DNA from: Amaranthus tricolor
Taxonomy: Eukaryota > Streptophyta > Magnoliopsida > Caryophyllales > Amaranthaceae
Direction of reading: 5' to 3'
Assembly: GCF_026212465.1 (NCBI RefSeq)
Contig: NC_080051.1
Span: 893,001 to 957,000 of the forward strand
Length of the DNA: 64,000 nucleotides
Below, in pieces: positions 43,566-59,490 of the stretch. The notes beneath the pieces are model-generated. The model saw only the letters and a list, made by a program, of their open reading frames with translations, did no database searches and was not told the origin of the DNA. A program made the translations under genes and the position numbers. How positions within the stretch are numbered: position 1 is the stretch's first letter; every line of letters starts with the position of its first letter.

Positions 43566-46500
43566 TCAATGATCAATGAAGAATGAACAAGAATCAATGA
43601 TCAAAGAAGAATGAACGATGAAGAATGAACAAGGATCAATGATCAATGAAGAATGAACGATGAAGAATGAACAAGGATCAATGATCAATGAAGAATGAAC
43701 GATGAAGAATGAACAAGGATCAATTCTCAATGAAGAATGAACGATGAAGAATGAACAAGGAGTAATGGTCAATGACGAATGAACGATGAAGAATGAACAA
43801 GGATCAATGATCAATGACAAATGAACGATGAAGAATGAACAAGGATCAATGATCAATGAAGAATGAACGATGAAGAATGAACAAGGAGTAATGGTCAATG
43901 ACGAATGAACGATGAAGAATGAACAAGGATCAATGATCAATGACGAATGAACGATGAAGAATGAACAAGGATCAATGATCAATGAAGAATGAACGATGAA
44001 GAATGAACAAGGATCAATGATCAATGAAGAATGAACGATGAAGAATGAACAAGGATCAATTCTCAATGAAGAATGAACGATGAAGAATGAACAAGGAACA
44101 ATGATCAATGAAGAATGAACGATGAAGAATGAACAAGGATTAATGGTCAATGACGAATGAACGATGAAGAATGAACAAGGATCAATAATCAATGAAGAAT
44201 GAACGATGAAAAATGAACAAGGATCAATGATCAATGAAGAATGAACGATGAAGAATGAACAAGGATTAATGGTCAGTGACGAATGAACGATGAAGAATGA
44301 ACAAGGATCAATGATCAATGAAGAATGAACGATGAAGAATGAACAAGGATTAATGGTCAATGACGAATGAACGATGAAGAATGAACAAGGATCAATGATC
44401 AATGACGAATGAACGATGAAGAATGAACAAGGATCAATAATCAATGACGAATGAACGATGAAGAGTGAACAAGGATCAATGATCAATGAAGAATGAACGA
44501 TGAAGAATGAACAAGGATTAATGGTCAATGACGAATGAACGATGAAGAATGAACAAGGAACAATGATCAATGACGAATGAACGATGAAGAATGAACAAGG
44601 ATCAATGATCAATGACGAATGAACGATGAAGAATGAACAAGGATCAATGATCAATGAAGAATGAACAAGGATCAATGATCAAAGAAGAATGAACGATGAA
44701 GAATGAACAAGGATCAATGATCAATGAAGAATGAACGATGAAGAATGAACAAGGATCAATGATCAATGAAGAATGAACGATGAAGAATGAACAAGGATCA
44801 ATTCTCAATGAAGAATGAACGATGAAGAATGAACAAGGAGTAATGGTCAATGACGAATGAACGATGAAGAATGAACAAGGATCAATGATCAATGACAAAT
44901 GAACGATGAAGAATGAACAAGGATCAATGATCAATGAAGAATGAACAAGGATCAATGATCAAAGAAGAATGAACGATGAATAATGAACAAGGATCAATGA
45001 TCAATGAAGAATGAACGATGAAGAATGAACAAGGATTAATGGTCAATGACGAATGAACGATGAAGAATGAACAAGGATTAATGGTCAATGACGAATGAAC
45101 GATGAAGAATAAACAAGGATCAATGATCAATGACGAATGAACGATGAAGAATGAACAAGGATCAATGATCAATGACGAATGAACGATGAAGAATGAACAA
45201 GAATCAATGATCAATGAAGAATGAAAAAGGATCAATGATCAATGAAGAATGAACGACGAAGAATGAACAAGGATTAATGGTCAATGACGAATGAACGATG
45301 AAGAATGAACAAGGATCAATGATCAATGACGAATGAACGATGAAGAATGAACAAGGATCAATGATCAATGAAGAATGAACGATGAAGAATGAACAAGGAG
45401 TAATGGTCAATGACGAATGAACGATGAAGAATGAACAAGGATCAATGATCAATGACTAATGAACGATGAAGAATGAACAAGGATCAATGATTAATGAAGA
45501 ATGAACAAGGATCAATGACTAATGAAGAATGAACAAGGATCAATGATCAAAGAAGAATGAACGATGAAGAATGAACAAGGATCAATGATCAATGAAGAAT
45601 GAACGATGAAGAATGAACAAGGAGTAATGGTCAATGACGAATGAACGATGAAGAATGAACAAGGATCAATGATCAATGACGAATGAACGATGAAGAATGA
45701 ACAAGGATCAATGATCAATGAAGAATGAACAAGGATCAATGATCAAAGAAGAATGAACGATGAAGAATGAACAAGGATCAATGATCAATGAAGAATGAAC
45801 GATGCAGAATGAACAAGGATTAATGGTCAATGACGAATGAACGATGAAGAATGAACAAGGATCAATGAAGAATGAACGATGAAGAATGAACAAGGATTAA
45901 TGGTCAATGACAAATGAACGATGAAGAATGAACAAGGATCAATGATCAATGACGAATGAACGATGAAGAATGAACAAGGATCAATGATCAATGACGAATG
46001 AACGATGAAGAATGAACAAGGATCAATGATCAATGACGAATGAACGATGAAGAATGAACTAGGATCAAAGATCAATGATGAATGAACGATGAAGAATGAA
46101 CAAGGATCAATGATCAATGAAGAATGAACAAGAATCAATGATCAAAGAAGAATGAACGATGAAGAATGAACAAGGATCAATGATCAATGAAGAATGAACG
46201 ATGAAGAATGAACAAGGATCAATGATCAATGAAGAATGAACGATGAAGAATGAACAAGGATCAATTCTCAATGAAGAATGAACGATGAAGAATGAACAAG
46301 GATCAATTCTCAATGAAGAATGAACGATGAAGAATGAACAAGGAACAATGATCAATGAAGAATGAACGATGAAGAATGAACAAGGATTAATGGTCAATGA
46401 CGAATGAACGATGAAGAATGAACAAGGATCAATGATCAATGAGGAATGAACGATGAAGAATGAACAAGGATCAATGATCAATGAAGAATGAACGACGAAT

Positions 46501-48808
46501 AATGAACAAGGATTAATGGTCAATGACGAATGAACGATGAAGAATGAACAAGGATCAATGATCAATGACGAATGAACGATGAAGAATGAACAAGGATCAA
46601 TGATCAATGAAGAATGAACGATGAAGAATGAACAAGGAGTAATGGTCAGTGACGAATGAACGATGAAGAATGAACAAGGATCAATGATCAATGACGAATG
46701 AACGATGAAGAATGAACAAGGATCAATGATCAATGAAGAATGAACGATGAAGAATGAACAAGGATCAATGATCAATGAAGAATGAACGATGAAGAATGAA
46801 CAAGGATCAATTCTCAATGAAGAATGAACGATGAAGAATGAACAAGGAACAATGATCAATGAAGAATGAACGATGAAAAATGAACAAGGATCAATGATCA
46901 ATGAAGAATGAACGATGAAGAATGAACAAGGATTAATGGTCAGTGACGAATGAACGATGAAGAATGAACAAGGATCAATGATCAATGAAGAATGAACGAT
47001 GAAGAATGAACAAGGATTAATGGTCAATGACGAATGAACGATGAAGAATGAACAAGGATCAATGATCAATGACGAATGAACGATGAAGAATGAACAAGGA
47101 TCAATGATCAATGACGAATGAACGATGAAGAATGAACAAGGATCAATGATCAATAAAGAATGAACAAGGATCAATGATCAAAGAAGAATGAACGATGAAG
47201 AATGAACAAGGATCAATGATCAATGAAGAATGAACGATGAAGAATGAACAAGGATCAATGATCAATGAAGAATGAACGATGAAGAATGAACAAGGATCAA
47301 TTCTCAATGAAGAATGAACGATGAAGAATGAACAAGGAGTAATGGTCAATGACGAATGAACGATGAAGAATGAACAAGGATCAATGATCAATGACAAATG
47401 AACGATGAAGAATGAACAAGGATCAATGATCAATGAAGAATGAACAAGGATCAATGATCAAAGAAGAATGAACGATGAATATTGAACAAGGATCAATGAT
47501 CAATGAAGAATGAACGATGAAGAATGAACAAGGATTAATTGTCAATGACGAATGAACGATGAAAAATGAACAAGGATTAATGGTCAATGACGAATGAACG
47601 ATAAAGAATAAACAAGGATCAATGATCAATGACGAATGAACGATGAAGAATGAACAAGGATCAATGATCAATGACGAATGAACGATGAAGAATGAACAAG
47701 GATCAATGATCAATGAAGAATGAACAAGGATCAATGATCAATAATGAATGAACGACGAAGAATGAACAAGGATTAATGGTCAATGACGAATGAACGATGA
47801 AGAATGAAGAAGGATCAATGATCAATGACGAATGAACGATGAAGAATGAACAAGGATCAATGATTAATGAAGAATGAACGATGAAGAATGAACAAGGAGT
47901 AATGGTCAATGACGAATGAACGATGAAGAATGAACAAGGATCAATGATCAATGACTAATGAACGATGAAGAATGAACAAGGATCAATGATTAATGAAGAA
48001 TGAACAAGGATCAATGATCAAAGAAGAATGAACGATGAAGAATGAACAAGGATCAATGATCAATGAAGAATGAACGATGAAGAATGAACAAGGAGTAATG
48101 GTCAATGACGAATGAACGATGAAGAATGAACAAGGATCAATGATCAATGACGAATGAACGATGAAGAATGAACAAGGATCAATGAACAATGAAGAATGAA
48201 CAAGGATCAATGATCAAAGAGGAATGAACGATGAAGAATGAACAAGGATCAATGATCAATGAAGAATGAACGATGAAGAATGAACAAGGATTAATGGTCA
48301 ATGACGAATGAACGATGAAGAATGAACAAGGATGAATGGTCAATTACGAATGAACGATGAAGAATAAACAAGGATCAATGATCAATGAAGAATGAACAAG
48401 GATCAATGATCAAAGAAGAATGAACGATGAAGAATGAACAAGGTTCAATGATCAATGAAGAATGAACGATGAAGAATGAACAAGGATTAATGGTCAATGA
48501 CGAATGAACGATGAAGAATGAACAAGGATCAATGATCAATGACGAATGAACGATGAAGAATGAACAAGGATCAATGATCAATGAAGAATGAACAAGGATC
48601 AATGATCAAAGAAGAATGAACGATGAAGAATGAACAAGGTTCAATGATCAATGAAGAATGAACGATGAAGAATGAACAAGGATTAATGGTCAATGACGAA
48701 TGAACGATGAAGAATGAACAAGGATCAATGATCAATGACGAATGAACGATGAAGAATGAACAAGGATCAATGATCAATGACGAATGAACGATGAAGAATG
48801 AACAAGGA
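43566..48808 (+). repeat. 5,243-bp higher-order repeat, copy 1
   Basis: The copy consists of a 2,541-bp half (43566-46106) and a 2,702-bp half (46107-48808). Landmarks 43566, 44644, 44924, 45204, 45512, 46107, 47143, 47703, 48375 and 48571 all recur 5,243 bp on (749 heptads). It is the first copy with the CTAGG marker (T at 46060), kept in the three later copies. Private changes include GATGAATATTGAAC near 47,475, CGATAAAG near 47,601 and CAATTACG near 48,341. Copies 2 and 3 lack these and share ATCACTG instead. Confidence 0.92.
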
Positions 48809-51800
48809 TCAATGATCAATGAAGAATGAACAAGGATCAATGATCAAAGAAGAATGAACGATGAAGAATGAACAAGGATCAATGATCAATGAAGAATGAA
48901 CGATGAAGAATGAACAAGGATCAATGATCAATGAAGAATGAACGATGAAGAATGAACAAGGATCAATTCTCAATGAAGAATGAACGATGAAGAATGAACA
49001 AGGAGTAATGGTCAATGACGAATGAACGATGAAGAATGAACAAGGATCAATGATCAATGACAAATGAACGATGAAGAATGAACAAGGATCAATGATCAAT
49101 GAAGAATGAACGATGAAGAATGAACAAGGAGTAATGGTCAATGACGAATGAACGATGAAGAATGAACAAGGATCAATGATCAATGACGAATGAACGATGA
49201 AGAATGAACAAGGATCAATGATCAATGAAGAATGAACGATGAAGAATGAACAAGGATCAATGATCAATGAAGAATGAACGATGAAGAATGAACAAGGATC
49301 AATTCTCAATGAAGAATGAACGATGAAGAATGAACAAGGAACAATGATCAATGAAGAATGAACGATGAAGAATGAACAAGGATTAATGGTCAATGACGAA
49401 TGAACGATGAAGAATGAACAAGGATCAATAATCAATGAAGAATGAACGATGAAAAATGAACAAGGATCAATGATCAATGAAGAATGAACGATGAAGAATG
49501 AACAAGGATTAATGGTCAGTGACGAATGAACGATGAAGAATGAACAAGGATCAATGATCAATGAAGAATGAACGATGAAGAATGAACAAGGATTAATGGT
49601 CAATGACGAATGAACGATGAAGAATGAACAAGGATCAATGATCAATGACGAATGAACGATGAAGAATGAACAAGGATCAATAATCAATGACGAATGAACG
49701 ATGAAGAGTGAACAAGGATCAATGATCAATGAAGAATGAACGATGAAGAATGAACAAGGATTAATGGTCAATGACGAATGAACGATGAAGAATGAACAAG
49801 GAACAATGATCAATGACGAATGAACGATGAAGAATGAACAAGGATCAATGATCAATGACGAATGAACGATGAAGAATGAACAAGGATCAATGATCAATGA
49901 AGAATGAACAAGGATCAATGATCAAAGAAGAATGAACGATGAAGAATGAACAAGGATCAATGATCAATGAAGAATGAACGATGAAGAATGAACAAGGATC
50001 AATGATCAATGAAGAATGAACGATGAAGAATGAACAAGGATCAATTCTCAATGAAGAATGAACGATGAAGAATGAACAAGGAGTAATGGTCAATGACGAA
50101 TGAACGATGAAGAATGAACAAGGATCAATGATCAATGACAAATGAACGATGAAGAATGAACAAGGATCAATGATCAATGAAGAATGAACAAGGATCAATG
50201 ATCAAAGAAGAATGAACGATGAATAATGAACAAGGATCAATGATCAATGAAGAATGAACGATGAAGAATGAACAAGGATTAATGGTCAATGACGAATGAA
50301 CGATGAAGAATGAACAAGGATTAATGGTCAATGACGAATGAACGATGAAGAATAAACAAGGATCAATGATCAATGACGAATGAACGATGAAGAATGAACA
50401 AGGATCAATGATCAATGACGAATGAACGATGAAGAATGAACAAGGATCAATGATCAATGAAGAATGAAAAAGGATCAATGATCAATGAAGAATGAACGAC
50501 GAAGAATGAACAAGGATTAATGGTCAATGACGAATGAACGATGAAGAATGAACAAGGATCAATGATCAATGACGAATGAACGATGAAGAATGAACAAGGA
50601 TCAATGATCAATGAAGAATGAACGATGAAGAATGAACAAGGAGTAATGGTCAATGACGAATGAACGATGAAGAATGAACAAGGATCAATGATCAATGACT
50701 AATGAACGATGAAGAATGAACAAGGATCAATGATTAATGAAGAATGAACAAGGATCAATGACTAATGAAGAATGAACAAGGATCAATGATCAAAGAAGAA
50801 TGAACGATGAAGAATGAACAAGGATCAATGATCAATGAAGAATGAACGATGAAGAATGAACAAGGAGTAATGGTCAATGACGAATGAACGATGAAGAATG
50901 AACAAGGATCAATGATCAATGACGAATGAACGATGAAGAATGAACAAGGATCAATGATCAATGAAGAATGAACAAGGATCAATGATCAAAGAAGAATGAA
51001 CGATGAAGAATGAACAAGGATCAATGATCAATGAAGAATGAACGATGCAGAATGAACAAGGATTAATGGTCAATGACGAATGAACGATGAAGAATGAACA
51101 AGGATCAATGAAGAATGAACGATGAAGAATGAACAAGGATTAATGGTCAATGACAAATGAACGATGAAGAATGAACAAGGATCAATGATCAATGACGAAT
51201 GAACGATGAAGAATGAACAAGGATCAATGATCAATGACGAATGAACGATGAAGAATGAACAAGGATCAATGATCAATGACGAATGAACGATGAAGAATGA
51301 ACTAGGATCAAAGATCAATGATGAATGAACGATGAAGAATGAACAAGGATCAATGATCAATGAAGAATGAACAAGAATCAATGATCAAAGAAGAATGAAC
51401 GATGAAGAATGAACAAGGATCAATGATCAATGAAGAATGAACGATGAAGAATGAACAAGGATCAATGATCAATGAAGAATGAACGATGAAGAATGAACAA
51501 GGATCAATTCTCAATGAAGAATGAACGATGAAGAATGAACAAGGATCAATTCTCAATGAAGAATGAACGATGAAGAATGAACAAGGAACAATGATCAATG
51601 AAGAATGAACGATGAAGAATGAACAAGGATTAATGGTCAATGACGAATGAACGATGAAGAATGAACAAGGATCAATGATCAATGAGGAATGAACGATGAA
51701 GAATGAACAAGGATCAATGATCAATGAAGAATGAACGACGAATAATGAACAAGGATTAATGGTCAATGACGAATGAACGATGAAGAATGAACAAGGATCA

Positions 51801-54247
51801 ATGATCAATGACGAATGAACGATGAAGAATGAACAAGGATCAATGATCAATGAAGAATGAACGATGAAGAATGAACAAGGAGTAATGGTCAGTGACGAAT
51901 GAACGATGAAGAATGAACAAGGATCAATGATCAATGACGAATGAACGATGAAGAATGAACAAGGATCAATGATCAATGAAGAATGAACGATGAAGAATGA
52001 ACAAGGATCAATGATCAATGAAGAATGAACGATGAAGAATGAACAAGGATCAATTCTCAATGAAGAATGAACGATGAAGAATGAACAAGGAACAATGATC
52101 AATGAAGAATGAACGATGAAAAATGAACAAGGATCAATGATCAATGAAGAATGAACGATGAAGAATGAACAAGGATTAATGGTCAGTGACGAATGAACGA
52201 TGAAGAATGAACAAGGATCAATGATCAATGAAGAATGAACGATGAAGAATGAACAAGGATTAATGGTCAATGACGAATGAACGATGAAGAATGAACAAGG
52301 ATCAATGATCAATGACGAATGAACGATGAAGAATGAACAAGGATCAATGATCAATGACGAATGAACGATGAAGAATGAACAAGGATCAATGATCAATAAA
52401 GAATGAACAAGGATCAATGATCAAAGAAGAATGAACGATGAAGAATGAACAAGGATCAATGATCAATGAAGAATGAACGATGAAGAATGAACAAGGATCA
52501 ATGATCAATGAAGAATGAACGATGAAGAATGAACAAGGATCAATTCTCAATGAAGAATGAACGATGAAGAATGAACAAGGAGTAATGGTCAATGACGAAT
52601 GAACGATGAAGAATGAACAAGGATCAATGATCAATGACAAATGAACGATGAAGAATGAACAAGGATCAATGATCAATGAAGAATGAACAAGGATCAATGA
52701 TCAAAGAAGAATGAACGATGAAGAATGAACAAGGATCAATGATCAATGAAGAATGAACGATGAAGAATGAACAAGGATTAATTGTCAATGACGAATGAAC
52801 GATGAAAAATGAACAAGGATTAATGGTCAATGACGAATGAACGATGAAGAATAAACAAGGATCAATGATCAATGACGAATGAACGATGAAGAATGAACAA
52901 GGATCAATGATCAATGACGAATGAACGATGAAGAATGAACAAGGATCAATGATCAATGAAGAATGAACAAGGATCAATGATCAATAATGAATGAACGACG
53001 AAGAATGAACAAGGATTAATGGTCAATGACGAATGAACGATGAAGAATGAAGAAGGATCAATGATCAATGACGAATGAACGATGAAGAATGAACAAGGAT
53101 CAATGATCAATGAAGAATGAACGATGAAGAATGAACAAGGAGTAATGGTCAATGACGAATGAACGATGAAGAATGAACAAGGATCAATGATCAATGACTA
53201 ATGAACGATGAAGAATGAACAAGGATCAATGATTAATGAAGAATGAACAAGGATCAATGATCAAAGAAGAATGAACGATGAAGAATGAACAAGGATCAAT
53301 GATCAATGAAGAATGAACGATGAAGAATGAACAAGGAGTAATGGTCAATGACGAATGAACGATGAAGAATGAACAAGGATCAATGATCAATGACGAATGA
53401 ACGATGAAGAATGAACAAGGATCAATGAACAATGAAGAATGAACAAGGATCAATGATCAAAGAGGAATGAACGATGAAGAATGAACAAGGATCAATGATC
53501 AATGAAGAATGAACGATGAAGAATGAACAAGGATTAATGGTCAATGACGAATGAACGATGAAGAATGAACAAGGATGAATGGTCAATGACGAATGAACGA
53601 TGAAGAATAAACAAGGATCAATGATCAATGAAGAATGAACAAGGATCAATGATCAAAGAAGAATGAACGATGAAGAATGAACAAGGTTCAATGATCACTG
53701 AAGAATGAACGATGAAGAATGAACAAGGATTAATGGTCAATGACGAATGAACGATGAAGAATGAACAAGGATCAATGATCAATGACGAATGAACGATGAA
53801 GAATGAACAAGGATCAATGATCAATGAAGAATGAACAAGGATCAATGATCAAAGAAGAATGAACGATGAAGAATGAACAAGGTTCAATGATCAATGAAGA
53901 ATGAACGATGAAGAATGAACAAGGATTAATGGTCAATGACGAATGAACGATGAAGAATGAACAAGGATCAATGATCAATGACGAATGAACGATGAAGAAT
54001 GAACAAGGATCAATGATCAATGACGAATGAACGATGAAGAATGAACAAGGATCAATGATCAATGAAGAATGAACAAGGATCAATGATCAAAGAAGAATGA
54101 ACGATGAAGAATGAACAAGGATCAATGATCAATGAAGAATGAACGATGAAGAATGAACAAGGATCAATGATCAATGAAGAATGAACGATGAAGAATGAAC
54201 AAGGATCAATGATCAATGACGAATGAACGATGAAGAATGAACAAGGA
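48809..54247 (+). repeat. 5,243-bp higher-order repeat, copy 2, enlarged to 5,439 bp
   Basis: Marker substitutions fall at the expected offset: CTAGG at 51303, TGAAGAAGG at 53052, and GGTTCAAT at 53687 and 53883. The copy is 196 bp longer than the others because of the insertion at 54043-54238 near its right end. It includes a 1,183-bp module at 50167-51349. Confidence 0.92.
54043..54238 (+). repeat. 196-bp insertion (one 28-mer plus four 42-mers)
   Basis: Between the 28-mers starting at 54043 and 54239 lie four full units, the first with the usual GATCAAA partner heptad. Copies 1 and 3 of the 5,243-bp repeat have only one 28-mer here. The insertion is 28 heptads long and looks like a local tandem gain by unequal exchange; GGTTCAAT pairs within each copy (48444/48640) show the same 196-bp spacing, so 196 bp is a recurrent sub-period here. 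Confidence 0.87.
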
Positions 54248-57200
54248 TCAATGATCAATGAAGAATGAACAAGGATCAATGATCAAAGAAGAATGAACGA
54301 TGAAGAATGAACAAGGATCAATGATCAATGAAGAATGAACGATGAAGAATGAACAAGGATCAATGATCAATGAAGAATGAACGATGAAGAATGAACAAGG
54401 ATCAATTCTCAATGAAGAATGAACGATGAAGAATGAACAAGGAGTAATGGTCAATGACGAATGAACGATGAAGAATGAACAAGGATCAATGATCAATGAC
54501 AAATGAACGATGAAGAATGAACAAGGATCAATGATCAATGAAGAATGAACGATGAAGAATGAACAAGGAGTAATGGTCAATGACGAATGAACGATGAAGA
54601 ATGAACAAGGATCAATGATCAATGACGAATGAACGATGAAGAATGAACAAGGATCAATGATCAATGAAGAATGAACGATGAAGAATGAACAAGGATCAAT
54701 GATCAATGAAGAATGAACGATGAAGAATGAACAAGGATCAATTCTCAATGAAGAATGAACGATGAAGAATGAACAAGGAACAATGATCAATGAAGAATGA
54801 ACGATGAAGAATGAACAAGGATTAATGGTCAATGACGAATGAACGATGAAGAATGAACAAGGATCAATAATCAATGAAGAATGAACGATGAAAAATGAAC
54901 AAGGATCAATGATCAATGAAGAATGAACGATGAAGAATGAACAAGGATTAATGGTCAGTGACGAATGAACGATGAAGAATGAACAAGGATCAATGATCAA
55001 TGAAGAATGAACGATGAAGAATGAACAAGGATTAATGGTCAATGACGAATGAACGATGAAGAATGAACAAGGATCAATGATCAATGACGAATGAACGATG
55101 AAGAATGAACAAGGATCAATAATCAATGACGAATGAACGATGAAGAGTGAACAAGGATCAATGATCAATGAAGAATGAACGATGAAGAATGAACAAGGAT
55201 TAATGGTCAATGACGAATGAACGATGAAGAATGAACAAGGAACAATGATCAATGACGAATGAACGATGAAGAATGAACAAGGATCAATGATCAATGACGA
55301 ATGAACGATGAAGAATGAACAAGGATCAATGATCAATGAAGAATGAACAAGGATCAATGATCAAAGAAGAATGAACGATGAAGAATGAACAAGGATCAAT
55401 GATCAATGAAGAATGAACGATGAAGAATGAACAAGGATCAATGATCAATGAAGAATGAACGATGAAGAATGAACAAGGATCAATTCTCAATGAAGAATGA
55501 ACGATGAAGAATGAACAAGGAGTAATGGTCAATGACGAATGAACGATGAAGAATGAACAAGGATCAATGATCAATGACAAATGAACGATGAAGAATGAAC
55601 AAGGATCAATGATCAATGAAGAATGAACAAGGATCAATGATCAAAGAAGAATGAACGATGAATAATGAACAAGGATCAATGATCAATGAAGAATGAACGA
55701 TGAAGAATGAACAAGGATTAATGGTCAATGACGAATGAACGATGAAGAATGAACAAGGATTAATGGTCAATGACGAATGAACGATGAAGAATAAACAAGG
55801 ATCAATGATCAATGACGAATGAACGATGAAGAATGAACAAGGATCAATGATCAATGACGAATGAACGATGAAGAATGAACAAGGATCAATGATCAATGAA
55901 GAATGAAAAAGGATCAATGATCAATGAAGAATGAACGACGAAGAATGAACAAGGATTAATGGTCAATGACGAATGAACGATGAAGAATGAACAAGGATCA
56001 ATGATCAATGACGAATGAACGATGAAGAATGAACAAGGATCAATGATCAATGAAGAATGAACGATGAAGAATGAACAAGGAGTAATGGTCAATGACGAAT
56101 GAACGATGAAGAATGAACAAGGATCAATGATCAATGACTAATGAACGATGAAGAATGAACAAGGATCAATGATTAATGAAGAATGAACAAGGATCAATGA
56201 CTAATGAAGAATGAACAAGGATCAATGATCAAAGAAGAATGAACGATGAAGAATGAACAAGGATCAATGATCAATGAAGAATGAACGATGAAGAATGAAC
56301 AAGGAGTAATGGTCAATGACGAATGAACGATGAAGAATGAACAAGGATCAATGATCAATGACGAATGAACGATGAAGAATGAACAAGGATCAATGATCAA
56401 TGAAGAATGAACAAGGATCAATGATCAAAGAAGAATGAACGATGAAGAATGAACAAGGATCAATGATCAATGAAGAATGAACGATGCAGAATGAACAAGG
56501 ATTAATGGTCAATGACGAATGAACGATGAAGAATGAACAAGGATCAATGAAGAATGAACGATGAAGAATGAACAAGGATTAATGGTCAATGACAAATGAA
56601 CGATGAAGAATGAACAAGGATCAATGATCAATGACGAATGAACGATGAAGAATGAACAAGGATCAATGATCAATGACGAATGAACGATGAAGAATGAACA
56701 AGGATCAATGATCAATGACGAATGAACGATGAAGAATGAACTAGGATCAAAGATCAATGATGAATGAACGATGAAGAATGAACAAGGATCAATGATCAAT
56801 GAAGAATGAACAAGAATCAATGATCAAAGAAGAATGAACGATGAAGAATGAACAAGGATCAATGATCAATGAAGAATGAACGATGAAGAATGAACAAGGA
56901 TCAATGATCAATGAAGAATGAACGATGAAGAATGAACAAGGATCAATTCTCAATGAAGAATGAACGATGAAGAATGAACAAGGATCAATTCTCAATGAAG
57001 AATGAACGATGAAGAATGAACAAGGAACAATGATCAATGAAGAATGAACGATGAAGAATGAACAAGGATTAATGGTCAATGACGAATGAACGATGAAGAA
57101 TGAACAAGGATCAATGATCAATGAGGAATGAACGATGAAGAATGAACAAGGATCAATGATCAATGAAGAATGAACGACGAATAATGAACAAGGATTAATG

Positions 57201-59490
57201 GTCAATGACGAATGAACGATGAAGAATGAACAAGGATCAATGATCAATGACGAATGAACGATGAAGAATGAACAAGGATCAATGATCAATGAAGAATGAA
57301 CGATGAAGAATGAACAAGGAGTAATGGTCAGTGACGAATGAACGATGAAGAATGAACAAGGATCAATGATCAATGACGAATGAACGATGAAGAATGAACA
57401 AGGATCAATGATCAATGAAGAATGAACGATGAAGAATGAACAAGGATCAATGATCAATGAAGAATGAACGATGAAGAATGAACAAGGATCAATTCTCAAT
57501 GAAGAATGAACGATGAAGAATGAACAAGGAACAATGATCAATGAAGAATGAACGATGAAAAATGAACAAGGATCAATGATCAATGAAGAATGAACGATGA
57601 AGAATGAACAAGGATTAATGGTCAGTGACGAATGAACGATGAAGAATGAACAAGGATCAATGATCAATGAAGAATGAACGATGAAGAATGAACAAGGATT
57701 AATGGTCAATGACGAATGAACGATGAAGAATGAACAAGGATCAATGATCAATGACGAATGAACGATGAAGAATGAACAAGGATCAATGATCAATGACGAA
57801 TGAACGATGAAGAATGAACAAGGATCAATGATCAATAAAGAATGAACAAGGATCAATGATCAAAGAAGAATGAACGATGAAGAATGAACAAGGATCAATG
57901 ATCAATGAAGAATGAACGATGAAGAATGAACAAGGATCAATGATCAATGAAGAATGAACGATGAAGAATGAACAAGGATCAATTCTCAATGAAGAATGAA
58001 CGATGAAGAATGAACAAGGAGTAATGGTCAATGACGAATGAACGATGAAGAATGAACAAGGATCAATGATCAATGACAAATGAACGATGAAGAATGAACA
58101 AGGATCAATGATCAATGAAGAATGAACAAGGATCAATGATCAAAGAAGAATGAACGATGAAGAATGAACAAGGATCAATGATCAATGAAGAATGAACGAT
58201 GAAGAATGAACAAGGATTAATTGTCAATGACGAATGAACGATGAAAAATGAACAAGGATTAATGGTCAATGACGAATGAACGATGAAGAATAAACAAGGA
58301 TCAATGATCAATGACGAATGAACGATGAAGAATGAACAAGGATCAATGATCAATGACGAATGAACGATGAAGAATGAACAAGGATCAATGATCAATGAAG
58401 AATGAACAAGGATCAATGATCAATAATGAATGAACGACGAAGAATGAACAAGGATTAATGGTCAATGACGAATGAACGATGAAGAATGAAGAAGGATCAA
58501 TGATCAATGACGAATGAACGATGAAGAATGAACAAGGATCAATGATCAATGAAGAATGAACGATGAAGAATGAACAAGGAGTAATGGTCAATGACGAATG
58601 AACGATGAAGAATGAACAAGGATCAATGATCAATGACTAATGAACGATGAAGAATGAACAAGGATCAATGATTAATGAAGAATGAACAAGGATCAATGAT
58701 CAAAGAAGAATGAACGATGAAGAATGAACAAGGATCAATGATCAATGAAGAATGAACGATGAAGAATGAACAAGGAGTAATGGTCAATGACGAATGAACG
58801 ATGAAGAATGAACAAGGATCAATGATCAATGACGAATGAACGATGAAGAATGAACAAGGATCAATGAACAATGAAGAATGAACAAGGATCAATGATCAAA
58901 GAGGAATGAACGATGAAGAATGAACAAGGATCAATGATCAATGAAGAATGAACGATGAAGAATGAACAAGGATTAATGGTCAATGACGAATGAACGATGA
59001 AGAATGAACAAGGATGAATGGTCAATGACGAATGAACGATGAAGAATAAACAAGGATCAATGATCAATGAAGAATGAACAAGGATCAATGATCAAAGAAG
59101 AATGAACGATGAAGAATGAACAAGGTTCAATGATCACTGAAGAATGAACGATGAAGAATGAACAAGGATTAATGGTCAATGACGAATGAACGATGAAGAA
59201 TGAACAAGGATCAATGATCAATGACGAATGAACGATGAAGAATGAACAAGGATCAATGATCAATGAAGAATGAACAAGGATCAATGATCAAAGAAGAATG
59301 AACGATGAAGAATGAACAAGGTTCAATGATCAATGAAGAATGAACGATGAAGAATGAACAAGGATTAATGGTCAATGACGAATGAACGATGAAGAATGAA
59401 CAAGGATCAATGATCAATGACGAATGAACGATGAAGAATGAACAAGGATCAATGATCAATGACGAATGAACGATGAAGAATGAACAAGGA
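54248..59490 (+). repeat. 5,243-bp higher-order repeat, copy 3
   Basis: All main landmarks of copy 2 recur at 5,439 bp until the insertion point, and those of copy 4 at 5,243 bp. CTAGG is at 56742, TGAAGAAGG at 58491, GGTTCAAT at 59126 and 59322. ATCACTG near 59,134 is shared with copy 2 (near 53,695) but not copy 1 (near 48,452), so copies 2 and 3 are closest relatives in this part. Confidence 0.92.
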
